13,717 nt of DNA. Origin: Deltaproteobacteria bacterium (GTDB lineage: Bacteria; SAR324; NAC60-12). Within the stretch, counting starts at the first letter, position 1. Each line of letters opens with the position of its first letter. The stretch spans positions 8,474 through 22,190 of the forward strand of contig PBZZ01000070.1 in assembly GCA_002730365.1 (NCBI GenBank). The letters are read 5' to 3'. Under the pieces are notes generated by a model. The model was not told where the DNA came from. It searched no databases and saw nothing but the letters and a program-made list of their open reading frames with translations. The position numbers and the translations under genes are program-made. Of the stretch, positions 7,777-13,717 are shown piece after piece.

Positions 7777-7960
7777 ATACTCTACAGCACATAGCTGGAA
7801 GAGCTGAATTCTAAATGCTTGGCTTGAGTCGATCTCTTTAAAAATTTGCTGTTAATCCCAACAAATCGACTAGATTTTAGCTTTAATGCCTAAAAATTAA
7901 ACAATTCTGGATTGCTTAACACTCTATTTGAAAATAAAAATGTTTAATTATTACACATAA

Positions 7961-7982
7961 AATTAGCTACTTGCCGCTAATT
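7961..7982. promoter_or_regulatory. Perfect 7-bp inverted repeat upstream of amtB, candidate operator
   Basis: AATTAGC (7961-7967) and GCTAATT (7976-7982) are separated by 8 nt. The centre lies about 31 bp before the GG of the sigma-54-like element and about 103 bp before the amtB start. The arrangement suits a dimeric regulator. It does not match the NtrC consensus that I know. Confidence 0.3.
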
Positions 7983-8001
7983 ATGAAAATAATTGCAGCA
8001 C

Positions 8002-8017
8002 AGGCACATCCTCTGCT
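8002..8017 (+). promoter_or_regulatory. Candidate sigma-54 (-24/-12) promoter of amtB
   Basis: AGGCAC-ATCCT-CTGCT keeps the essential GG (8003-8004) and GC (8015-8016) with exactly 10 nt between them, and it differs from TGGCAC-N5-TTGCT at two positions. The expected transcription start is near 8028, about 47 nt before the amtB ATG. Ammonium transporter genes are often sigma-54/NtrC controlled, which favours the call. No NtrC-type upstream site was found. Confidence 0.4.
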
Positions 8018-8074
8018 GAATGTTGAACAACAACCACCCTACATTCTTCCCATTCCTTTGGCAGAGAGGACGTG

Positions 8075-9292
8075 ATGGAATTTCAAGCCGAGATGAAATA
8101 TGTGCTGGATACAATTTGGCTGCTGATCAGTGGTGCACTGGTTATGTGGATGGCAGCCGGCTTCGCAATGCTCGAAGCAGGTATGGTCCGCACCAAAAAC
8201 GTGACCGCCATCCTGACTAAAAATATTGCCCTCTATTCAGTAGCCTGTATCGCATTCTACTTGATTGGCTACAACTTGATGTACGGTGAGGGCAACGCAG
8301 TCCTGGGCTCTGGCTTTGCTCTCTCTGGCACTTCCGCAGACGGCCACAGTCTGCTCTCAGACTTCTTTTTTCAGGTTGTTTTCGTCGCTACCGCTGCCTC
8401 GATCGTCTCTGGTACGGTCGCAGAGCGGGTACGCTTCTGGCCTTTCATGATCTTCACACTGGTGTTGACCGCAATCATTTATCCGATTCAGGGGCACTGG
8501 ACCTGGGGTGGGACCTCACTGGGCGGGCTCATCGATGGTTTCAGCGACTTTGCAGGCTCGACCATTGTTCACTCTGTCGGTGGTTGGGCTGGGCTGGCGG
8601 GCGCCCTGCTCCTCGGCGCTCGAAAGGGTAAATACGATAGTCAGGGCAATATTCACCCGATGCCTGCATCCAGCCTACCATTATCTACATTGGGGACATT
8701 TGTACTCTGGCTCGGTTGGTTCGGCTTCAACGGTGGTTCCCAGCTGGCACTGGGTTCTAAGGGAGATGCTGATGCAATCTCTGCGGTCATCGCCAACACC
8801 AACATCGCAGCGTGCGCTGGAGCTGTAGTCGCTATGATCCTGACACAGATCCTCTTTAAGAAAGTGGATTTGACGATGGTGCTGAATGGTGCACTAGCAG
8901 GTTTGGTCTCCATCACAGCAGGACCCGATTATCCTTCGATGGGTCTGGCGATGCTGATTGGTGGAATTGGTGGCGCACTGGTCGTTTTTGCTGTGCCTTT
9001 CTTCGACAAATTGAAAATCGATGACCCCGTTGGTGCGCTCTCAGTTCACCTAGTCGCAGGAATCTGGGGTACGCTGGCAGTAGGGCTTTTCAAGGAAGAC
9101 GGTTCCTTGGGCGCCCAAATTATGGGTATTGTTGTGATTGGACTCTTCACTTTCATCTTCAGCGCTATCGTCTGGTTTATCCTAAAAGTGACAATGGGCA
9201 TCCGGGTTTCTGAAGAGCAAGAGAACATAGGTTCTGATGAAGAAGAGTTTGGTATGCACAGCTATCCCGAATTTGTCTCCCGCTCGGTTTAA
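8075..9292 (+). CDS. amtB: Ammonium transporter, Amt/MEP/Rh family
   Basis: This 405-aa inner-membrane channel admits ammonium/ammonia and is normally trimeric with 11 helices per subunit. The twin histidines of the pore are His166 (STIVHSVGG) and His325 (LSVHLVAGIWG), with Asp158 (FSDFAG) as the conserved periplasmic-side acid. The Trp144 (HWTWGG) and Phe218 (WFGFNGG) regions match the recruitment and pore positions. The short cytoplasmic tail (about 375-405, RVSEEQENIGSDEEEFGMHSYPEF) is the part that GlnK contacts in E. coli. There is no N-terminal signal peptide like that of E. coli AmtB. ATG 8075 is chosen over GTG 8072 because AGAGGA ends 4 nt upstream of the ATG. No glnK/glnB lies on either side. 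A sigma-54-like site lies upstream. Confidence 0.96.
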   Translation: MEFQAEMKYVLDTIWLLISGALVMWMAAGFAMLEAGMVRTKNVTAILTKNIALYSVACIAFYLIGYNLMYGEGNAVLGSGFALSGTSADGHSLLSDFFFQVVFVATAASIVSGTVAERVRFWPFMIFTLVLTAIIYPIQGHWTWGGTSLGGLIDGFSDFAGSTIVHSVGGWAGLAGALLLGARKGKYDSQGNIHPMPASSLPLSTLGTFVLWLGWFGFNGGSQLALGSKGDADAISAVIANTNIAACAGAVVAMILTQILFKKVDLTMVLNGALAGLVSITAGPDYPSMGLAMLIGGIGGALVVFAVPFFDKLKIDDPVGALSVHLVAGIWGTLAVGLFKEDGSLGAQIMGIVVIGLFTFIFSAIVWFILKVTMGIRVSEEQENIGSDEEEFGMHSYPEFVSRSV

Positions 9293-9305
9293 ATCCCCTC
9301 CCCAG

Positions 9306-9337
9306 GGTCCGATGCGGGCTGCCTCTGCCATCGGGCC
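9306..9337. repeat. Hairpin 1 of a tandem pair between amtB and pyk
   Basis: GGTCCGATG (9306-9314) pairs with CATCGGGCC (9329-9337) over 9 bp with one G-T pair and a 14-nt loop. It lies 13 nt after the amtB stop. There is no T-run. It may protect the amtB 3' end or help stop transcription. Confidence 0.45.
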
Positions 9338-9340
9338 TCC

Positions 9341-9370
9341 GGCGACTCTGTTCCTCCCCACAGAGTCGCC
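9341..9370. terminator. Hairpin 2, perfect 10-bp stem between convergent amtB and pyk
   Basis: GGCGACTCTG (9341-9350) and CAGAGTCGCC (9361-9370) pair perfectly around the 10-nt loop TTCCTCCCCA. It starts 3 nt after hairpin 1 ends and lies 13 nt past the pyk stop. It is GC-rich and lacks a T-run on either strand, so it could be a non-canonical bidirectional terminator or an mRNA 3' stabiliser. Confidence 0.5.
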
Positions 9371-9383
9371 ACTCCCACCTAGC

Positions 9384-10793
9384 TCAAGGAATCTTCCGTA
9401 CCTGCAATGAATTGACAAAGCCTTCGGCAGTCAGGATGTTCGCCAGTACCATAAACTGGTCTCCACGCTGGCAACCTTCTCGATCCCGCAACGTCCGCAG
9501 TGCTTGCTCCAGTGTAAACTCCGGATTGATCGAAAAATCCTCCACAAGAAAAGGATAGACCGAACGGCAGAAAAGCAACGTACGATAGGTTCGCTCGCTG
9601 TTGGTGAAGGCATAGATTGGCAGACCTCGTGGACGCATGTTCGAAATGTATTCTGCCCCACGCCCAAACTGGGTGATTGCGACAAAGCCCTTGAACTGAA
9701 GCTCACTCGCCATCTGAGCTGCTGCTGCGGCAAGATGCATCCGAGCACTGGACAAGTTCATCTTGCTGGCATAATCGACTCCCGGATAGCGCTCTGTTCT
9801 TCGAACAATCCGGTCCAGGGTCTCGACTGCTTCGATTGGATACTTGCCAGATGCCGTCTCTCCAGAAAGCATCACTGCATCTGCTTGCTCATAGACCGCA
9901 TTGGCGACATCCGTGACCTCAGCACGGGTTGGCACAGGGAACTCGATCATGGATTCGAGCAAATGGGTCGCCACGATCAAACGCTTGCCGTGGATTGCGC
10001 AGAGATAGGCCATTCGCCGCTGTAGTTGGGGTAACTCCTCCATATCGACCTCCAAGCCCAGATCTCCTCGAGCCACCATGATTCCATCAGCCTCTTCCAG
10101 GATCTGCTCCATGTTTTCCACACCTTCCTGGTTCTCGATCTTGGCGATGATCTTCATGCCCTTGCTCTCATCTCTTAGGATTTCCTTAGCTTCGCGCACA
10201 GCATCCGCATTTCGCACAAAGGAGAGAGCAATTCCATCCAAGTCCATCTCCTTGGCAAAGAGTAGATCTTCCTTGTCCTTTGCCGTAATCGAAGGCAGTT
10301 GCACGGCGACCCCCGGCAAATTCACATGCCGACGTCCCTTGAGAAACCCACCATGAATCACCTCGCAGTGCAAATGGTCATCTTCCCGACTGAGCACCTT
10401 GAGCTTGACGAGCCCACTGTCGACTGAAAGCGACTGTCCTGGTTTTACTTCGTCAATCAGGTACTGATAGTCAACGTGCAGCGTCTTGACTTCTGAGTTG
10501 GAAGCCTCTTCCGTAGGGGGAACTGTGATGCGCAACTTATCACCCACTTCCAAGTTGACCTCATTAAAGCCCGTACGGATCTCGGGCCCTTGGGTATCCA
10601 ACATGATGGCTACTGGATACTTGAGAGTCTGGTTCAAATCACGAATACGACGAATCACTTCCCCATGAGTATCATGATCTGCGTGAGAGAAGTTGAGTCG
10701 GGCGATGTTCATGCCAGCCTGCTGTAGACGTTTCAGCATCTCCGGTTCACGGCTGGAAGGGCCAATGGTACAAATGATCTTGGTACAACGCAT
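9384..10793 (-). CDS. pyk: Pyruvate kinase
   Basis: This glycolytic enzyme transfers phosphate from phosphoenolpyruvate to ADP. The 469-aa length is typical of bacterial enzymes without the extra PEP-utilising domain. The A-domain carries RLNFSHAD (32-39) and MLDTQGPEIRTG (64-75). Glu71 in GPE is the residue linked to potassium dependence in the family. The catalytic loop is IIAKIENQEGV (215-225) with Lys218 and the metal ligands Glu220 and Asp244 (MVARGDLG). ATHLLESMIEFPVPTRAEV (275-293) has His277 where the common form has Gln. The B-domain is about 75-170 and the C-terminal allosteric domain about 345-469. ATG 10793 has GGAG 5 nt upstream. It follows the vWA gene by 19 nt on the same strand and so is probably co-transcribed with it. 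Confidence 0.97.
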   Translation of the reverse strand: MRCTKIICTIGPSSREPEMLKRLQQAGMNIARLNFSHADHDTHGEVIRRIRDLNQTLKYPVAIMLDTQGPEIRTGFNEVNLEVGDKLRITVPPTEEASNSEVKTLHVDYQYLIDEVKPGQSLSVDSGLVKLKVLSREDDHLHCEVIHGGFLKGRRHVNLPGVAVQLPSITAKDKEDLLFAKEMDLDGIALSFVRNADAVREAKEILRDESKGMKIIAKIENQEGVENMEQILEEADGIMVARGDLGLEVDMEELPQLQRRMAYLCAIHGKRLIVATHLLESMIEFPVPTRAEVTDVANAVYEQADAVMLSGETASGKYPIEAVETLDRIVRRTERYPGVDYASKMNLSSARMHLAAAAAQMASELQFKGFVAITQFGRGAEYISNMRPRGLPIYAFTNSERTYRTLLFCRSVYPFLVEDFSINPEFTLEQALRTLRDREGCQRGDQFMVLANILTAEGFVNSLQVRKIP

Positions 10794-10812
10794 GGATTCT
10801 CCGAAATGATGT

Positions 10813-11664
10813 TCAGGAGCGTGTGAAGGAACGGATTAATGTCTGTAATTCCGTAGGGGATGATGTAACCAGGCAATCTGCAGCTGGTCGGGCTAACTCG
10901 CAGAGTTGACGATGTGTTTCACTGTTTGGGGTGATGCCAAAGCCGATTACCTTGACCTCGACTTCCTCGACCTGCTTGCGCTTCTGCAGTACTTGACTGC
11001 GATTGATCGCCGAATAGCCATCATCCTGACCGTCGGCTAGCAGCACCACGACCGGGAAGCGCTTTACATTCGCTTCTGGTACTTGGTAGCTTGGCGAGTG
11101 GAAATAGCGCAGGGCTTCAAAGATTGCCTGGTAGAGATTGGTTCCACCTCGGGTCTCCAATCCAGCGATCTGCTGCTGCAGATGCTTGCGCACGATTGAG
11201 CCAGAAGGGCCGATTTCTTCAAAAATGATCTGCTTGCCCTTGGCCGCTGGGGAATTCGGATGTTGCGTCAAGCGAGCGTTGAAGCTCCACAACTGAAAGC
11301 GGGTGCCTTGCAACATGTTCTGCGCAAAGAAATCTAGCGCCTCCTGGGCTGCCTTCAGCTTACTCTGCTTCTGTCCTGGCAGGAAGGCATCCATCGAACC
11401 GGAAGTGTCTAGCAGGAAGATCACATCAGATACCGAACGATCTGCCGGAGGTGGTTTCGGAGCTGGAGGAGGTGGAGGGGTCGGCTTGGGTTTTGGAGCC
11501 ACTCGAACCGGGGTAGGAGGTGGGGATGGAGCCTCTTCCTTTTCAATCGGAGGCTTTTTCTTGGGCACACGGAAAAAACTCGTACCCTGGGCGTTCAACA
11601 TTCCGGGCAACCACAGGCCTAACAGGAACAGCAGAAAGTAATATTTCCGGCGATCAAACAACAT
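10813..11664 (-). CDS. Secreted von Willebrand factor A domain protein with proline-rich linker
   Basis: Residues 1-25 (DRRKYYFLLFLLGLWLPGMLNA from residue 4) are a Sec signal peptide with likely cleavage before QG. No lipobox cysteine is present, so export to the periplasm is expected. A long linker (about 33-75) is rich in Pro, Lys and Glu, with runs such as PTPPPPPAPKPPP. The vWA domain follows (about 79-283). Its metal-ion-dependent adhesion site is complete: DTSGSM (86-91), Thr175 in RGGTNLY and Asp211 in LLADGQDDG. Cys255 and Cys264 could form a disulfide. Such proteins usually bind protein partners through the metal site; the partner here is unknown. The start ATG 11664 lacks a Shine-Dalgarno sequence and lies 3 nt from the divergent desulfurase start. 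It is followed by pyk at 19 nt. Confidence 0.9.
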   Translation of the reverse strand: MLFDRRKYYFLLFLLGLWLPGMLNAQGTSFFRVPKKKPPIEKEEAPSPPPTPVRVAPKPKPTPPPPPAPKPPPADRSVSDVIFLLDTSGSMDAFLPGQKQSKLKAAQEALDFFAQNMLQGTRFQLWSFNARLTQHPNSPAAKGKQIIFEEIGPSGSIVRKHLQQQIAGLETRGGTNLYQAIFEALRYFHSPSYQVPEANVKRFPVVVLLADGQDDGYSAINRSQVLQKRKQVEEVEVKVIGFGITPNSETHRQLCELARPAADCLVTSSPTELQTLIRSFTRS

Positions 11665-11667
11665 GCG

Positions 11668-12819
11668 ATGAACTCAAACGAACACTATCTGGATTACAAC
11701 GCCACCGCTCCATTGCTACCCGAAGTGTGGGAAGCAATGCAGACTGTTCAGGCCACTAGCTACGGCAATCCCTCCAGTCCACACGGCCCGGGACGCAGAG
11801 CCCGGAATCGCCTGGAAGAGGCTCGCCGGCAACTGGCTTCCTTACTGGGAGTGGAATATCAGGAGCTATGTTTCACCAGCGGCGGCAGTGAAAGCAACAA
11901 TGCGATCCTCCGACAATTTCTGCGGGCGGACAAGCCAAATCATTGGATTCTCTCCCCACTTGAACATCCTTCCTTATTAGAAACCACCCAGTATTTAGCT
12001 GAACAAGGACAAGCCACCTTAGATCTGCTACCTGTTGATCGAGGAGGTCGTGTGCTTCCAGAGGTGCTACCAGAGCTGATTCGTCAAGAAACTTGCTTGA
12101 TTAGTGTAATGGGCGCCAACAACGAAACCGGAGTGATTCAACCGATCGCGGAACTTCAAGCCATCGCCAGCGAACACGGTATTCCACTGCACACCGATAG
12201 TGTTCAGCTCTTGGGACGGGCTCCACTCTCTTGGAAGGAGCTTGGCGTGAGCTACGCGACCGCCACCGCCCACAAGCTTGGGGGACCCCGTGGAATTGGC
12301 CTGCTCTATGTTCGGGAGGGAGCAGCCTTCACTCCGTTGATCACTGGTGGCAAGCAGGAACGAGTTCGGCGGGCGGGAACCGAGAGTGTAGCGCTGGCTG
12401 TTGGTTTTGCCTCTGCCCTTGCCTGGGTATTGGAACAACAGCCTAAGCTGTCAGAGCGGTTACAAAATTTTCAGCAGCAAGTTTTGGAGAGACTTCAAGA
12501 CGTGGAAGGCTTCTTCTTGAATGGAGATCCAGAGAAACTTCTGCCCAACACCCTCAACGTGGGTTTTCAAGGTTTGAGCGCAGAGACCCTGTTGATCTCG
12601 CTCGATCTGGATGGAGTTGCTGTCTCGACAGGATCGGCTTGCTCTTCGGGTGCCTTGGAACCGAGTCCGGTTTTGCTCGCGATGGGCCTTACTCCCACCG
12701 AAGCCCGTTCTTGCCTGCGCCTGAGTTGGGGCTGGCAGACCACTCAGGCCGACATCGATGCCCTGCTTGAACGGTTACCCCACCATGTCCAGCGGTTGCG
12801 GGAGAAGCAGAATAGGTGA
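11668..12819 (+). CDS. Cysteine desulfurase, class V aminotransferase (IscS/NifS-like)
   Basis: This PLP enzyme removes sulfur from cysteine for Fe-S clusters or thiolated tRNA. The 383-aa product starts MNSNEHYLDYNATAPLLPEV, the usual short N-terminus. PLP-related residues include His100 (LEHPSLL), Asn151/Asn152 (GANNETGVIQPI), Asp177 (HTDSVQ) and the Schiff-base Lys203 (ATAHKLGGPRG). The catalytic Cys325 lies in the loop STGSACSSGALEPS, as in group I (IscS/NifS) enzymes rather than SufS. GGKQERVRRAGTES (227-240) replaces the usual RSGTEN form. ATG 11668 is the only in-frame start before an upstream stop at 11620; no Shine-Dalgarno sequence is seen. No iscU, iscR or iscA is adjacent, so the exact role (general Fe-S, NifS-like or tRNA sulfur) is open. 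Confidence 0.94.
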   Translation: MNSNEHYLDYNATAPLLPEVWEAMQTVQATSYGNPSSPHGPGRRARNRLEEARRQLASLLGVEYQELCFTSGGSESNNAILRQFLRADKPNHWILSPLEHPSLLETTQYLAEQGQATLDLLPVDRGGRVLPEVLPELIRQETCLISVMGANNETGVIQPIAELQAIASEHGIPLHTDSVQLLGRAPLSWKELGVSYATATAHKLGGPRGIGLLYVREGAAFTPLITGGKQERVRRAGTESVALAVGFASALAWVLEQQPKLSERLQNFQQQVLERLQDVEGFFLNGDPEKLLPNTLNVGFQGLSAETLLISLDLDGVAVSTGSACSSGALEPSPVLLAMGLTPTEARSCLRLSWGWQTTQADIDALLERLPHHVQRLREKQNR

Positions 12820-13674
12820 TTAGATTGAAAATGGCATACGGGGACTCTGAAGTTTTTTTACGGTATCCAGCAAGAGCCGTCCTTCCTGAACATCATGAGT
12901 GCGCAGGATGTCGATACCCAACCAAGCGGCAATCGCCGACAAGGCCACTCCTGGGATCAGGCGTTCTTCTGTTGACAAGGTTTTTCCAGTAGAAACACCC
13001 GCTAAGAAGGACTTACGAGAGGGTCCCAGCAACAAGGGGAAACCCAGCGCTTTCAATTCGTGCAAGCGACGCACAATCTCAAAGCTGTAACAAGCCTCAG
13101 CGCTGATGAAGAATCCCAACCCTGGGTCCAGAATGATTTGCTCTTCCTTGATTCCCTGATCCGTAGCCCAGCGTACCCTTTCTTCAAAAAAAGCCTTCAC
13201 GGTCGAAATCACGTCGTCGTAGTGTTGAACCTGACGAGTCGTTCTTCCATCAGCTTCCTTAGCATGCATCAAGATAACGGGAACTTCAGCCTCCGCAACG
13301 ACTTCGGCCATTGTGGGATCTCGACGCAGTGCGGTCACATCATTGATCACCTTTGTCCCCATAGAGAGGCATCTACGAGCGACCTCAGCTTTCCACGTGT
13401 CGATGGATACGGTCAACTCTGGATGATCTGCTCGGATCACTTCCAATACCGGAAGCACTCGCTGGAGCTCTTCTTCCAGAGACACTTCCACGCTACCCGG
13501 CCCTGTGGATTCCCCACCCAGGTCCAGCCAGTCTGCTCCTGCCTCGACAATGCGCTGGGCCTGCAAACGGGCTGCTTCGACTTTCAAGAACTTTCCTCCA
13601 TCCGAGAAGGAGTCTGGCGTGACATTGAGAACACCTAGCAAAAGAGGAAATCGTTCTGAGATACGACTGCTCAT
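12820..13674 (-). CDS. folP: Dihydropteroate synthase
   Basis: This folate-pathway enzyme joins p-aminobenzoate to hydroxymethyl-dihydropterin pyrophosphate and is the sulfonamide target. The 284-aa TIM barrel has GVLNVTPDSFSDGGKF (14-29), DLGGESTGPGS (51-61), SIDTWK (90-95), NDVTALR (111-117), DPGLGF (183-188), GPSRKSF (217-223) and RTHDVQEG (258-265). Two loops differ from the E. coli form: Gly58 replaces the Arg of the STRPG loop, and DPGLGFFISAEACYSFEIV replaces the usual GFGKT segment. Pterin-site Asn17, Asp91, Asn111, Asp183 and Lys221 are kept. The start ATG 13674 has no clear Shine-Dalgarno sequence. It is convergent with the desulfurase gene, and their stop codons abut. Confidence 0.96.
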   Translation of the reverse strand: MSSRISERFPLLLGVLNVTPDSFSDGGKFLKVEAARLQAQRIVEAGADWLDLGGESTGPGSVEVSLEEELQRVLPVLEVIRADHPELTVSIDTWKAEVARRCLSMGTKVINDVTALRRDPTMAEVVAEAEVPVILMHAKEADGRTTRQVQHYDDVISTVKAFFEERVRWATDQGIKEEQIILDPGLGFFISAEACYSFEIVRRLHELKALGFPLLLGPSRKSFLAGVSTGKTLSTEERLIPGVALSAIAAWLGIDILRTHDVQEGRLLLDTVKKLQSPRMPFSI

Positions 13675-13687
13675 AAAGTTACATCAA

Positions 13688-13716
13688 CTTAGCAAGATGG
13701 ATTTGCAAGATGTCAA
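13688..13716 (-). promoter_or_regulatory. Candidate sigma-70 promoter of folP
   Basis: On the minus strand TTGACA (13716-13711) matches the -35 consensus perfectly. A partial -10 follows: GCTAAG at 17 nt spacing or TAAGTT at 19 nt. It lies at the window edge and could equally be inside an upstream gene, so it is tentative. Confidence 0.3.
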
Positions 13717-13717
13717 T

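Larger units (their letters stand above)
7777..8074. other. AT-rich 298-bp regulatory gap upstream of amtB
   Basis: No gene is seen. The stretch is markedly AT-rich between about 7835 and 8000. It holds the perfect inverted repeats AGTCGAT (7827-7833)/ATCGACT (7865-7871), TTTTAG (7875-7880)/CTAAAA (7890-7895) and AATTAGC/GCTAATT (7961-7982), then a sigma-54-like element. The first two could end the upstream transcript, since a short T-run follows the first, but its 31-nt loop makes a poor terminator. Confidence 0.5.

Noticed and set aside
7827..7871. Terminator after the membrane-protein gene
   Set aside because: AGTCGAT/ATCGACT is perfect, but the 31-nt loop makes it a poor intrinsic terminator; it is noted only within the gap description.
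7777..8000. NtrC binding sites upstream of amtB
   Set aside because: I looked for paired GCAC/GTGC half-sites and found none.
1..13717. Defence system, prophage, CRISPR array, integron or transposon
   Set aside because: No repeats with spacers, no transposase, integrase or nuclease motifs, and no tRNA; gene content is mainly metabolic and composition is uniform.

Overview
The window looks like ordinary chromosomal housekeeping DNA from a free-living Gram-negative-type bacterium. The supports are a Sec signal peptide followed by a von Willebrand A domain, a possible sigma-54 site upstream of amtB, and a standard set of amino-acid, folate and glycolytic enzymes. By eye the GC content of genes is near 50%, and two intergenic gaps are clearly AT-rich. 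Several enzymes are sequence variants that I associate with deltaproteobacterial or SAR324-like lineages, but I cannot fix the taxon from sequence alone. I see no tRNA, rRNA, CRISPR array, insertion sequence or phage gene.

Layout. (1) Positions 1-2645: two divergent genes of unknown function. One is a charged helical protein on the minus strand that runs off the left edge; the other is a 569-aa protein with two coiled-coil segments. (2) Positions 2673-6272, minus strand: a tight block read in the order trpB2 (tryptophan synthase beta-like), a 77-aa unknown protein, lysS (lysyl-tRNA synthetase) and hisI (phosphoribosyl-AMP cyclohydrolase). Their spacing suggests one transcript of amino-acid biosynthesis and charging genes. 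(3) Positions 6273-6737: a 465-bp gap without a credible gene. (4) Positions 6738-7776, plus strand: an Rrf2-family regulator with a TTG start, a 25-bp imperfect palindrome, then a small four-helix membrane protein. (5) Positions 7777-9292: an AT-rich regulatory gap with a palindrome and a sigma-54-like -24/-12 element, then the ammonium transporter amtB. (6) Positions 9305-9370: two tandem hairpins between the convergent genes amtB and pyk. (7) Positions 9384-11664, minus strand: a secreted von Willebrand A protein followed 19 nt later by pyk (pyruvate kinase). (8) Positions 11668-12819, plus strand: a cysteine desulfurase whose start codon lies 3 nt from that of the divergent vWA gene. (9) Positions 12820-13674, minus strand: folP (dihydropteroate synthase), whose stop codon abuts the stop codon of the desulfurase gene.

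I did not find a clear new multi-gene system. The best leads are the divergent unknown pair at the left edge, the 77-aa gene between trpB2 and lysS, the palindrome between the Rrf2 gene and the membrane-protein gene, the possible nitrogen-type promoter of amtB, and the variant active-site loops of the dihydropteroate synthase.
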